NCBI GenBank assembly: GCA_009192285.1
Contig: WBVU01000009.1
Span: 2,356,001 to 2,420,000 of the forward strand
DNA length: 64,000 bases
Direction: 5' to 3'
Origin: Morchella semilibera
Lineage: Eukaryota > Ascomycota > Pezizomycetes > Pezizales > Morchellaceae
The notes beneath the pieces are model-generated. The model did not search any database. It was given only the letters and a program-made list of their open reading frames with translations, and was not told the origin of the DNA. Position 1 is the stretch's first letter. Every line of letters starts with the position of its first letter. Positions 1 through 11,230 of the stretch are shown here, in pieces. The translations under genes were made by a program, and so were the position numbers.

Positions 1-323
1 GACTATCGGATGTTTAAGCTGCCGTTTGGCCTCTGGGCTGCCGATCCAAAGTTGAAGGAGATTGGTGCATACATCCTTTTGAACGCCGAGTCAGCTTATG
101 ATGCGTTTGGAATGGCTCTGTTTACCAGAGAGCTGGGTATGACTGTGGAAGAGGCGCGTGAGGTTGTGACAGGTGCCGAAAATGACGCCCGAAATAGGAA
201 GATTCACGCATATTCTAAACAGTAAGTTGAGCCGTAAAGTCTGGCATAAATGGTGCACTGCGGCTAACACATGTGGCGTTTAGGCATCTGTGGTGGGCGA
301 GGAAGCCGGAAAGCAAGTGTTGA
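1..323 (+). CDS. SAM-dependent methyltransferase, C-terminal end (LaeA-like TAM type), 5' truncated by window
   Basis: The reading frame is open from base 1, so the gene starts outside the window. Two exons fit: 1-221 and 284-323. The intron 222-283 has donor GTAAGT, branch site GCTAAC and acceptor TTTAG, and joins in phase to finish the protein at TGA 321-323. The visible part reads KLPFG-W, then LFTRELGMTVEEAREV, then IHAY and, across the intron, WWARKP. These are the usual last blocks of fungal TAM-domain methyltransferases (family knowledge): the 'ALFTRxLGW...EEVE' helix and the 'IHAY...GRKP' end. Such enzymes, of which LaeA is the best known, often regulate secondary metabolism or development, but the SAM-binding part is outside the window, so activity cannot be judged. 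Without splicing the frame would stop at 223-225, four bases into the intron; the spliced version is preferred because it restores the family C-terminus. Confidence 0.75.
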
Positions 324-2388
324 GAAAGACCTGAAAGAGAGGGTTTGCGTCTTGGAGTGAAGAAATTTGTGAAAGATCTACTTGCGTGTTGTAATGAGAT
401 TTATATCTTTGTAGTAATTCAATACCACATGAGCTGATTACATCGAGATGTCGGAGCCGAATTTAAAGATGGGGTAGCGCAATCTGATACCTTATATTAT
501 AAAGGAACTATGTAGCTATATGAGGGAGAAGAAGTTTCGTAATAAAGGCCACCCCTTTTTTCTGCGCGCATACTTATATACTCATGAAATGACGTCAAAG
601 AAGATACCGCCTATCACGTCTACTTAGAAACGACTGTTCGAATAGCTGGCGATATATACCACTTTTCCAGAAATTGGTGGGCTGTTTGTCTCTTTGAACG
701 CTACTTGGGCTTTGATAGGAGGTTATAAAATCACTGCTATTGTATAACTGGATCGGTACTCCGAGTTCTTCCTTAATATAATACATGACCGATGACCCGG
801 AGAGGTGGACCTTGGAAGGGCCTCAATAAAGGTGGCTCAACAAAGAAGAACTACGAAAGATAAAACCTGGGATATGAATAAACTAGTACAATATTATTCC
901 AGTGTTTTTTGTTGGGGGCTTTAGTACGTTCTTCCCTCCTACATGAGTTAATCCACCGCTCGCACAGTAACAAATCCGACTCTAGCACCACACACTCAAA
1001 TGACATGCATTTCCGGACTCAAGAAAATCAGTGTGAGCTCGAGCGCGCTCCTTATCCGTTGCGTCGATTTACTAATTAAACAACACAACAACTGAGTGGT
1101 AGCCCAAACCCAAAGCTAGCCCAGACCAAGGGGTGCCTCCTAAAGCCATGCCCTATTATGAATCCACCGAATATGTATGGCAGGTGTTTGCACTGTTCTC
1201 CATCGTACAGTCAATACGCCGGCCCCAACCTGCGCTGCCCCACTCATGGTAATTCCCGATTGTCATGCCCATTGTCGCCATAGCCTAGAGGTTGCATGCG
1301 AGTATGATGACTATTGGGCAAACAATCGCATGCGTGTATGAGGTATAATCAATCAATCAGGCAAAGAATCATGAATAGTCACTCGATATATAACCCTAAC
1401 CCTGATGCTGGTGTGCGTGTTTTCGAATTTCTCTTTTTGCTCAATTAGTTGATTTACGGTGGGGTTCAGTGCGGGGAAGGGGTAGGACCTTCATTAAATT
1501 TGAACTGTGACAATCATTACGCCCGCTGAACCCCCAATTCCCGCCAGTTTGATCTTTCGTTGCCCTGTGGTGCAATTCGGTTCACAGTTTTTGATGCATT
1601 GCCAAGAAATGGAGGGCTCATAAACTACAACGGCACAAACAAAAGCATCGTGGCGTGGCCTAGTGGTAATACACTGGGCTTCGTCATATGACCACGACAG
1701 GTTCAAACCCTGGTGGGAGCAGTGATGAGAATGCCCAACATGGTAGCGACGCTCTTGAGGGATGATACTCATTCACATAAGTCTTTTGTTGCCGGCTTTT
1801 TTTATCATTTAATTATTTTTTTAGCCTTGGGTGCTCTCTGTATGGCTTCGGCGGATAATATACCAGAGGGACTAGCTAGAGGTTACCACCTCGCGACCAC
1901 GAGTTGTAGGTGCTTCTCTACTTTGAAGTATGGATATCAAGTTCTCCTGGGCTTCTAGTACAACTGTTGGGTGCTTAGTCAAATACCCAGTCGTGCCCGA
2001 CCAATAATATTACAGAAACTTTCAAAACGGATGTAATCCAGTAGTAGTACATAATAGATATACCATATTATAATTCGAATATTCGATTAGGTCAAGCACA
2101 TCAAAGAAAAAAACTTTATGTGATGGTGTTTATATTGTGTTTATTCCTCCCTGTCCTCTCTCTCACAACAATAGCTGAATGGAGATTGCTAATTATAATA
2201 CTAAAGCTAAAAGTAAGTTATAGCAACATGTATCTAGTTACCTCAGCCAAATATACAATCTTGTAATGGGCGGTTATCGAGGGAAAAACAAAACAAAACC
2301 AACTAACAAGCCTGTATGAATACTCCATTTATAGACGTAGAAACAAAATAAAGAAACTACCAATATATCCACGTATGTGCGGGAGATC
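324..2388. other. Intergenic stretch, no protein gene seen
   Basis: About 2 kb between the methyltransferase end and the first NLR. ORFs here are short, without recognisable motifs or sensible splice partners. It holds a tRNA-like A/B-box pair near 1649-1722 (listed separately) and a two-unit telomere-like CCCTAA run near 1388-1402. Confidence 0.5.
1649..1722 (+). other. tRNA-like sequence with A and B boxes (degenerate tRNA or SINE head)
   Basis: TGGCCTAGTGG at about 1656 fits the RNA polymerase III A box, and GGTTCAAACCC at about 1700 fits the B box, at a tRNA-like spacing. The acceptor stem does not pair (CGTGGCG against the bases after the T arm) and no canonical anticodon stem forms, so this is unlikely to be a working tRNA. 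A tRNA-derived SINE head or a decayed tRNA gene would explain it. A second copy was not found in the window. Confidence 0.3.
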
Positions 2389-5300
2389 CTACACTGGCCC
2401 TGGGTTACTGTCGATAAGTTTGTATTTTTCTTTCAGAAGGTTTCCTCCGCCGCTGATACCTATGCTTGAGTTTTCTCCTGGAGAGGCCGATGGTTGGATA
2501 AACTTGTTCACTGGACGGTCGACAACACTCCAGAAGAATTCTGGTAGGCGCCAGGCTCTTCCGACAAAATCTGGCTCTGTGTCCAAGGAAACTGGTACGG
2601 GAGGCTCAAAACCAGTAAGTTGATAACCCGTTCTTGGTCTCAGAGGTGGGTCAATTAGACATGATGGCGAGTTCTGCTCAATAGGACGTAAGGGGTACAC
2701 AAAGTAGCCAACACAGCGTGTGCTATTGATGAGTACTGAGATGAGTTCTTCGGTATCTTTGAAGATTTTATTTCCGCGCTCTAGAAGAGACTCTCGTAGC
2801 TTCTCCCGCTCCTCCGGCGTATCCGTGTATTGAAGATTTGGAGGACCTAACTGGAATGACTCAGATTGCTGCCAGCTAAACATCGGCTCTTCCCTCGTGT
2901 GCTGTATGCCATCCTCAGTCTTTTTGTACCATCTGTGCCCCATCCAAGCCTCCCAGTCAAAGTACTCCATGTAGCGCTCCTCCATGTAGAACTCCCCATG
3001 AATATTCCAGAGAATTATTGCAAGGTCATCTACTCTCAGGATCTCCCTCATCACATCTTTATAGCCGCTGACCGCTGCTGCATGTAGTGCATGTCCATAG
3101 CACCCAGAAAAATCGTTCAAATGTAGCTCCGAGAGTTCGAGGAGCCGTCCAACTACACCTGCATGTCCCCCAAAGGCCGCCGCTTGTAGAGGGGTGCCAA
3201 ATATCCCAACTCCGGTTACGATTTTCGCCCCATTATTCAGAAGTAGTTGTAGCGCATCCTCATGGCCGCAAAAGGCCGCGACATGCAGCGGAGTCCCATA
3301 CAGGCCCGCAACCACGTTCACATCCTCCCCATTTTGAATAAGATCTTTCATTATTCCTGTGTAATTGTAGTGGGTAGCGGTATGAAGGGGAGTCTCTTCT
3401 CTGAGTTTGTAGTCAATGTTTGGGCGGTAGAAACGCTGATCTTTAGCATTTGCACCGTATTTGAGCAGTAAGTGTACAACACTTTCACTACTACCTTTAT
3501 GAATAGCATGTATAGCTGCCTGAAGCGGACTATCGTATATCTGACCATTTTTGTCACTCAATACTATGTGGTTGACTGAATTATCCACCAGAATCTCTCG
3601 AATACTAATGCCCCGGGCGTTGGGATCGGTTCCATGGTCGATGAGACATTGTAAAGTTTTTAAATTCTCTGGTTTGACTTCGATAACCGTTAATAGTGGA
3701 TTTCCCTGCGCATAGTTGAAGTTGGCGCCCTTTTTAGCGAGCAGTTTGATCATCTTGTTCTGCCCTTTCTCGGCAGCAGCTGTTAGGATCCGTATATTGG
3801 TGTAAGGTATAACTGCATTGACATTAGCACCCCACTCAATGAGATGTCTAGCCGCCTTTTCATAACCCATTGCCACCGCGGTTGCAAGGGAAGTTGCTAA
3901 TATCTCTTCCCTATATCTATCCTTTTCACTACTGCGCCCAAGGTGGGTAGCGTAGGCAGTCATGAAATAATCAATATCGGAAAGTGATGCCTCCAAAAAG
4001 AACTCAATGTCCGAAAGCAACCGAGACCTCATTGCAATAGTCAATGGGAAGCAGGCAGCTTCAGGATACCCGTGCATCCACTCTTTCTCATTGAAGGGGA
4101 TGTCCCTCGCGGAGAACCACTCTTCGAACGTACGAGCCTCAGGCCAGCCAAAGGCGTCCATCTGACGACCTCCTTCCACATCGGCCAAAGAAGCGTGTAT
4201 CTCCCAATTATCTGTAGCGTATTTGAGGAATGGTATTTCTTTATGTCCCATATGGAAGAAAGATTTTTCGCGCTTGTTTGGAAAGTCGGGGCTGGTCACG
4301 GCGGCAATGCAAACGTTGGCAAGGTTTCTCTGTGTCTTTCGAGGATCTATCCATATCTCGGAAGATACTCTCCTGTTCAAAAGAAACTCCTTCACGGATT
4401 GATGCATAAAACGCACAACATGTTTTTCGGGGTCATCCTTTCCCGTGCCCTTCTGGTCTCGCGATGTGCCCGCATTTGATAACACGCCCCAGCCCAAAGC
4501 GCTGAAAGGCCCCCAGCTGGAAAGGATCGAATGTTTGGCAGACTCTTCAGGCTCTTCAGGCGACCCGATTTCCAATAGACCGCCGCTGAGCCTGTTTATT
4601 CGTGCTTCCACCTGAGATAACGGGGGAAGATATGAGGCCTCATCTAGTGAAGCCAACGAGGTAAAGCCGGGAGAGGAGCCGACGGCAAGAGCAAAACGGA
4701 ACTCTGCTAACTTCAGAGGTCTTTGCGCAAACAACACCCATTCGAGCATTCTCCGGGTTTCGTCGAACTCCACTATTGGGGTCAATTCTAACTTCTGCAA
4801 TATACTGTCATACATATCTTGCATAGGCTTCGGCATGTGAAGGAGAATCCTTTCTAACTCAGAGATGGGCATATCGGGTGGCTGTTCCTTCAGAATCGGA
4901 ATAATATACTTTGCCCAAAGAAAAACTCCCTGTGCATTGAGAGTAGCTGCTTTTACCAGTACGTTCAACTCATTGAGCGAAAAACTGCGGCTCAAGCTTT
5001 TCAGTTTGAAGCTAAGATAACTTTCTATATCTTTACTGTTCTCATCCTCTAGTCTGAGCTGGGGAGAGCCGGAGAGGTGGCTGCAAAACTCTGGGTGCAT
5101 TCGCGTTGTGATGAGTATCTGAAGAGATTTGAGATGGCCCATGTCGCCGGTTATGAAATCGAGGAGGGCGGTTTTGCAATAGTCATGAGATTCATCCAAA
5201 GCATCTATTCCTTGTTAATGGTATCTTGACAGGTTCGTAAAACAGGCTTGAGCTTACCTATAATGATGCGAATCGAGTTTATGCGAGAATCGCCAAGCAT

Positions 5301-7274
5301 TGAGGTTAGAAGGCTTCTGATTTCATCAATGTGCCATACAACTGGTGCCTTTGCTGCTTTTTTCATTTGATATTTCGGGAGGATATATGACGACAATTCC
5401 GGCACCTGCCGTAAAAGTTGATATAGGAGAGATCGAAGACAACCCTCATCTGACCTACTCAGATCGCCATATATACCTTGATCGCTGAAGAAGAAGGTTA
5501 ATATTACTTGCCCGGGTTTGCGGTTATCCTGTGATCTTTTCATGAGCTCAAAAAGAAATTTTGATAGGGTAGATTTCCCAGAGCCGGGCTTTCCCAAAAT
5601 CCATAGAATCTTCGATTTGTGCTGTAGCCACTCGGAGATGAGTGGATTAGATGCTACCCAGCCAAGTGTTTCTTTGTAGGCTGGGTCGACTGCAGCTTGA
5701 CGGTTTCCGGACCCTTCCCAATCGAGAGACCGCAAACAGGCTTCGCTCTCATCAACCGGAGTAATCGTTGCTGTATCGAATAATCAGTTAGAATCATGGG
5801 TTCATCTCTCTGAGCCGGTTTACATTTGTGTCCAGAATAAGGCAATGAGACTGACCTTTTTCTATCTTTTCCACCATTTCTCGGATTTCATGAACCAAAA
5901 GCTTGTAGTTTTCGTCTTGCGGTGAGTGAAACTTGTTCATTCCGACATGATCCGCCTCCAAAGCAATATTTGGAACGCCAACAGAGGTACTGGAATGATG
6001 ATCTACTGCCTTTCGATTTGCAATAAGTCAGAGCCCACTCTTAGCTAGTCCCATGCTCATTTAATTATTCAAGAGAACTTACGATGAGTAGGGGAAATCT
6101 CCCGATCGTTGTCATCTTAACCTCAAAGAAATTGACAATGTCTCGCCCCCTATAGGCTCTGTGAAACTCATCGTCCAACGTCCTAAGGGACCGTTCTCCA
6201 GGCTTTAGTGCTTCCAATAGTTCTGTACTTGATCCTAACCAGTATGTGGCATAAGACATCAATTTTCCCACAAGGCTAAGACGGGAACCATCATGGGGTA
6301 CCCCTAAAAATACTGCGCCGATCATGGATCTATTTATGGGTTCATAGCGACGGTCTTCACTCCTTAGCCCGGCGGTAACGAGTGCCTAGTCGCGCGAAAA
6401 ACGTTAGACGGTGGTCTATATTAATAAATCGTGTATAAGTGCCTAGCTAGAGGTCTTATTCCCTCGCAGGTTTACCATATGTTTCCCACATTATGGGAAA
6501 AAGCAATATGGAATATTTAATAAGGCACCACTGGGGGTATAGAAGTACTTTTTTGATTATTATCCCGCCAAAGCTGTGTCCAATAAATATTATAGGACGT
6601 TCCCCTTCCTATCCATGATATGTTATGTTTAGCCTCAGAGTGGCAGCGAGATTTCAACGGGTATAAGCAATCGATCTAACCTCCAGTGATTGTCGCTGAG
6701 TATTCAGTGAAGCGAGCAGTTGTGATCCGCAGATCTCTACAGACTTTGCCGGCGCATTCATATTCCACGCCGAGTTATGATTGAAGGCCATAATTCGAGC
6801 TTTCGGGAAAGACTTGGGCAGGAAATCTTTCAACCACATAGCCCCAGTTCCTTCATGCTGCCAAGCCCAGTCAGGGTTTGAACCAAGGCCGTGTACAGCA
6901 ATGATACTTTTTCAAAGTCAGTAAGGGTTATAGGATATAAGTCTTTTGGAATTGATTGGGTAACGATCATACTCTACGATAGCGTCTCCCTCATCTTCAC
7001 TTGGCGTATAGTGGATAACGGTTCCTAGGGGTGTTTTGGGCGGTGGTCTCGACGTGCTCCATAGGATCTGGAGCGGCGAAAGAGCGATTGCTAGGAGATG
7101 GAAGAACAGATAAAAAAGAGATCCCCCGAATCGAAAGAGAAAGTGAAGATCAAATTCCTTTAGTACGATCCCTAGGGATCCCGTCACAACCAAAACGCCA
7201 CCTAAGAACGCTGGCTGTGAGCGAAAACCAAAACATAGAATTATTCCGAAACCTAAAAGCATTATATTCCACAT
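2389..7274 (-). CDS. NLR/STAND receptor: N-terminal membrane segments, alpha/beta hydrolase, NACHT, ankyrin repeats (1455 aa)
   Basis: Seven exons join in phase: 7274-6973, 6906-6681, 6608-6532, 6362-6083, 6009-5856, 5770-5258, 5204-2389; the sum is 1,456 codons with no internal stop. Residues 1-70 are hydrophobic (two or three possible membrane spans). Residues about 100-330 form an alpha/beta-hydrolase (PGAP1/lipase-like) domain: DIIAVHGLGSNPDWAW across the first splice junction, the nucleophile elbow GHSFGG near 187, then FLGVPHDGS. The bridge motif ESEACLRSL precedes NACHT, with Walker A GKPGSGKST near 410 and Walker B IIIDALDE spanning the last junction (about 515-522). Ankyrin repeats fill about 950-1270. 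Family knowledge: such proteins sense ligands through the repeats and oligomerise through NACHT in non-self recognition or cell death. The exon 3 donor is ambiguous by one codon (6532 or 6529). The first exon is the least certain; the start chosen is the first ATG of the open frame. Confidence 0.85.
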
Positions 7275-7827
7275 TATAGTGTCGTGGTGCGATTCCCGAA
7301 GAGGGAGAGAACATGAAATATCCGTTATGTTATTAATTATAGGGTGATATGAGGGGAATTTTAATTGAATGCATATGGTGGATTGAGCTGAGGGGTAAAG
7401 GTTAAGTGGAGGACAGATGTAACATCTACTCTACTTGCCTAAATTGTAGCGTGAATCCATGCAGACTAGTTAATTGTTTCAGATCCTGCATATATATATA
7501 TAGCGAGGGTTGCGTCGACGCGACATAAGCACTCTTTTGTTGAATTAACCGAATATTATAAATATTGGGGGGTAGATAGTTATGTAGGTACTCTAGAGCT
7601 AGATGTAGAGAGAGACATATATGGTAATATAAGTCTCGATAATTGGTTGAGTCCCTTCATGAGCAAGACTATTTAAGAGGTGATGCATGCCACGGCGACA
7701 AAGAAGCCAAAAGGTTGGAAACAATTTATAGATCGTATCGTATCAGAGAGATCTCTAACGTCGTACTATAATAGTATGTGGGGCGGGGGTGGAAAAAGTT
7801 AACTGGGTACTCTAGCTTATGGCCAAA

Positions 7828-7946
7828 GTACAGCGACAGGTAATAAGTGATGGAACGCCCTGAGGTACAAACACCAAATAAATGTTGGTGGCGTTTTACC
7901 AAAACAGGCATCACTGTGTTCCATCACTTATTACCTACCGCTGTAC
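7828..7946. repeat. 29-bp inverted repeat (hairpin or small foldback element)
   Basis: The arm 7828-7856 begins GTACAGCG and ends GATGGAAC; its reverse complement occurs at 7918-7946 with 27 of 29 bases paired. The loop is about 61 bases. No clear target duplication is seen at the outer ends, so it may be a remnant of a small foldback element or a structured RNA locus. Confidence 0.7.
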
Positions 7947-9873
7947 TGTAAGGCAGTGCGTGTTCCGGTGACTGGGAGAAAACCAATTTATCGAGACAAC
8001 CGATGTATTGAAAGGACGGACAGATGAGCTACTTTTATACATGGTCCTGAGGGGCAGTATCAAGCCGAATAACTTTCCCCCAAAAGACCACCTTATGGTA
8101 TACATAACCTATTGTCACGTAATTAACCTGTGCTATAGTACTGAGCCCACTTTAAGAAACGATCCCCGGCGTAGGTACAGAGTCGATCAGCTAGCTTTGC
8201 AATTTGGAGGAGCGACGAGACTAGTGGAACGACGGGCAGGAGGATAATATCAAGTCTCACAATTGCAGTTTCATCGTTGTTTGGCTCGGATGATATTCAT
8301 GAGATAAGATATGTCTAGCTAGATAACCTACTCGTTGCGAGACAACAGGGCATAGGCCATTGCATGTGCGTACAAACTACATGTATGTACAGTATCTCTC
8401 GTACTTATCCCTTACGGACAGCCTGCTCTAGCTCTCTATAGCTACACTCATGTATATAGCGTCGGTGAGATTTTGTGCATTGAGACGTAATCTAATTGAA
8501 TAGATATATACAGTATGATCATCAATTATATTAAGACTCGCTACATGTACATACGTTTATTATAATACAATACTATCAATTCAGACTTGAGGTTTAACAT
8601 ATATTTGACCTGATAGAGAGGTGCCAATTAATTAAACTACGTACTTCTTATTAATCTTTAAAAGGATTAATAGAGTAAAGGATAGTTAATGTGTGTTCTC
8701 TGTAAGAAAATTTCAATTCCATTACTACATGTAAGTTCAACAAGCATGGAAGCTAGATTATAAGTGTTACATAGTCGAGTACATGTACGCAGCGCACAAA
8801 TATCAGGGAACTAGGGGCCAAGCATGAGAGGATGATGACAGCTAATGAAACTAGTTCTAGCTTAAAACTGCCTTTGAACAGACCAATATTCCTCTCGAGT
8901 GGTGATCGAGTGATTATTTGTGAAGCGACGGCCATGCATTAACCCACTCATGCCCATACAGTTTTCTTCCCTAGTGTACTTGAGCGCTCGATTGTGGATA
9001 GTCATGGTCGCGGGAGAGGAGTATATCTTCAATGGCATTATATATATAACCTTAAAACCAACGCAACCCCATGTCAAAGAAAATTATATTGAAAGGTGTT
9101 TACTCAAATCCATAACCCAAAGCCCAACTAATCCATCCATAACGTTTTAACAGCGGCTTGGTAACACAGTTATCGCCCCGGCTTAAGGTCAAGAATGTGT
9201 TGCGACCTTTCATTTTTCCTTAAGCTCCGTTGATTGCATTGACATCGCGCGTTTAACTCAACGCCTAATAAGAGTAAGTAAAGTATACATGTATATACTT
9301 TTTCTCTGTTAGAACGGCTATCAATATATATATACCTCTGCCTGGGTGCAACAACTTTTCCAGCCAAGTACAGGTACACAAATGTAGGACCTATCCCGTA
9401 CTTGCCAGGCTAGCGGTCATGGCAGAACCCAGACACCCTTTCCACTACATGTAGTAAAATAACGTCACATTAACGTTTAGACAGTTTAGGTGGCAAACGG
9501 TACATCAGCTTGTATATATCCTGGGTGTCGATTTGGGTGCGTCCTAGCGTCGTTTTGAGCGTGGGTTTGAGCGTGAATTGGGGCTCTATATAGACATTAG
9601 CATGGGTGTCAGATATGGGGTAGGGTGGAGGTGAAGATGGAGCCGGTGGGGGCGACTGCGGGGGGGGGGGGGGCTAGTTGTAGACAGCTTCAGGCAGCCA
9701 CTTTCTGCTTAGTAAGCGACATGTGAGCGCCTAGCGCTTAGATAGAGGCGGTTAAGGATACGTGTCGTAGTGGAGAGTATAGGCGGGCTGTTCCTTTTCT
9801 TTTCTTACAATCATATTTTCTGGGAGCTAGTAAATAGTGAAAACATCTACACACTGCAGCGGACAACTTTGAG

Positions 9874-9952
9874 GACGAGCTTAGACGAGCTTAGACGAGC
9901 CAAAGACGACATGTCATTTTTGGGTTGAGCTTAGACGAGCTTAGACAAGCCA
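9874..9952. repeat. Short tandem repeat of GACGAGCTTA units
   Basis: The 10-base unit GACGAGCTTA (with small changes) occurs three times at 9874-9900 and again at 9927-9950, separated by unrelated sequence. It lies just before a region with CHAT-domain remains; no function is evident. Confidence 0.6.
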
Positions 9953-10694
9953 AGCATGCCCTATCAACTTTGAGGCGCAAGACGCACCCGAGAGTCCCAT
10001 GGCCTATTTTTTGCTGATGGACGAAAAGTGGTCTTTTAAAGCCGAGATGGTCTACAGATATCCCAGCTGGCTTTCCAGGAATCTTTTCGAGGTCCTCCTT
10101 TTGAATAGCCATCGATGTACCAATCTGCCCACCACAACCTACAGAGCCAACTCTCCTATTGTCCTCTTCATCTCAAATCGACACCTCCGGACTACCAGCC
10201 CCTTTGAGGGGAGCATTCTGCTTGACTCTTCGGGCAAGGTCTGATAAGCTTCCTTAGGGTTATCCTCCCTGCCGGAAGGATCCGGAGGCTCCTACCGCAA
10301 AATCTGAGAGAACTCGTTGTGCTGCAGCAGGGATATTCTACACCAAAACCTGCATATTGGCGTTCAAAGACTGCCTCTGGTTGGCCTATACCCCTGCTCT
10401 CTCGCAACGAGTTTTCTCAGATTCTACGGTAGATCCTCCCGGCCAGCAGATCAACCTCGTCCTCGCTGAGGTACTCGTCATCCGAAATGTCCAGGTCGCT
10501 TTCTGTAAGAGAGGCCTCCGCAATATCATCTTCATCTTCATCATCTTGGTCCTTACTCTAATATACCCTCCAGTCTCAACAGGTCTTCCACCAATTATCC
10601 ACCTCCAGAGCTATATTCCCACCTTTCGGCATGAAAGAAATCCCAGCTTAACCTTCCGGTATAGTATCGCAAACACCCGATCACCCGTCGCTGT

Positions 10695-11230
10695 ATATAT
10701 AGTGGGGCTCTTGCCCGTTCTGGGTATCGCGACAGGTCTCACCATCGACGCATTACATTATTGACAGCCCGGAAACCGACTATGAGCTAGACATTGGCCC
10801 TGTTATCGGACCGCCTAACAGTCCAGAAAATGTAATCAAAGAGGTCGAAGCAATCGTCAAAGTGGTGGAGGGTAAAACAAGGACAACACACCTGGACCGC
10901 CCAAGTACAGACGTTCTAAAGGAGCTCCCTCCATGCCACGCTGTCCATTTTCCCTGTCATGGTGTATCCGACAGTTCCTCAAGCCAACTGCTCCCCTGAA
11001 AGGATAATAACACTGAGGAAGGGACACAGTGGGTATCGAAAGATAAAGCTCGTCAAGCTAGAAGTTGCTGTGGAGCTTTATCGACTACTTTGAGTGGCGG
11101 CGGAGAAGAGCACGGAAACGCTAGCATTTCATTTCATTACGCAGTTGAGGAGCTGCGGAAGAAAATATGTGAGGCGGCCTATCATGTGGGCGTGTTTTAT
11201 TCATACAGGTGCTTGCATGATGTGGAGGGT
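10695..11230 (+). pseudogene. Decayed CHAT-domain (caspase-like) protease fragment
   Basis: Several separated reading-frame pieces in the right order recall a fungal TPR-CHAT protein. First (about 10745-10999) comes DRPSTDVLKELPPCHAVHF followed by CHGVSD, close to the CHAT histidine motif 'CHxVHFACHG', ending in a stop. Then (11046-11091) LEVAVELYRLL, matching the 'VAxxFYxxL' helix, ends in TGA. Then come HYAVEELRKK in a second frame and RPIMWACFIHTGA, matching the common CHAT ending 'PxxWAxFIHxGA'. The pieces lie in different frames with internal stops, and the segment that should carry the catalytic cysteine is missing: only about 50 bases separate the first two blocks. CHAT proteases act downstream of NLR-like sensors in some systems (family knowledge). 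No TPR part could be recognised upstream. Confidence 0.6.

Larger units (their letters stand above)
7275..10694. other. Gene-poor AT-rich intergenic stretch
   Basis: No protein gene is supported. The stretch holds a strong hairpin (7828-7946), six of the fifteen TACATGTA palindromes of the window (8378, 8542, 8726, 8780, 9286, 9446), a poly-G run near 9661-9672 and a short tandem repeat near 9874-9952. ORFs between 9.9 and 10.7 kb show no motif. Confidence 0.5.

Noticed and set aside
1649-1722. Functional tRNA gene
   Set aside because: A and B boxes are present, but the acceptor and anticodon stems do not pair; kept only as a tRNA-like sequence.
10425-10562. Acidic minus-strand frame resembling the tail of a pogo transposase
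   Set aside because: About 44 codons of Asp/Glu-rich sequence with no catalytic motif and no inverted ends; simple composition is enough to explain it.
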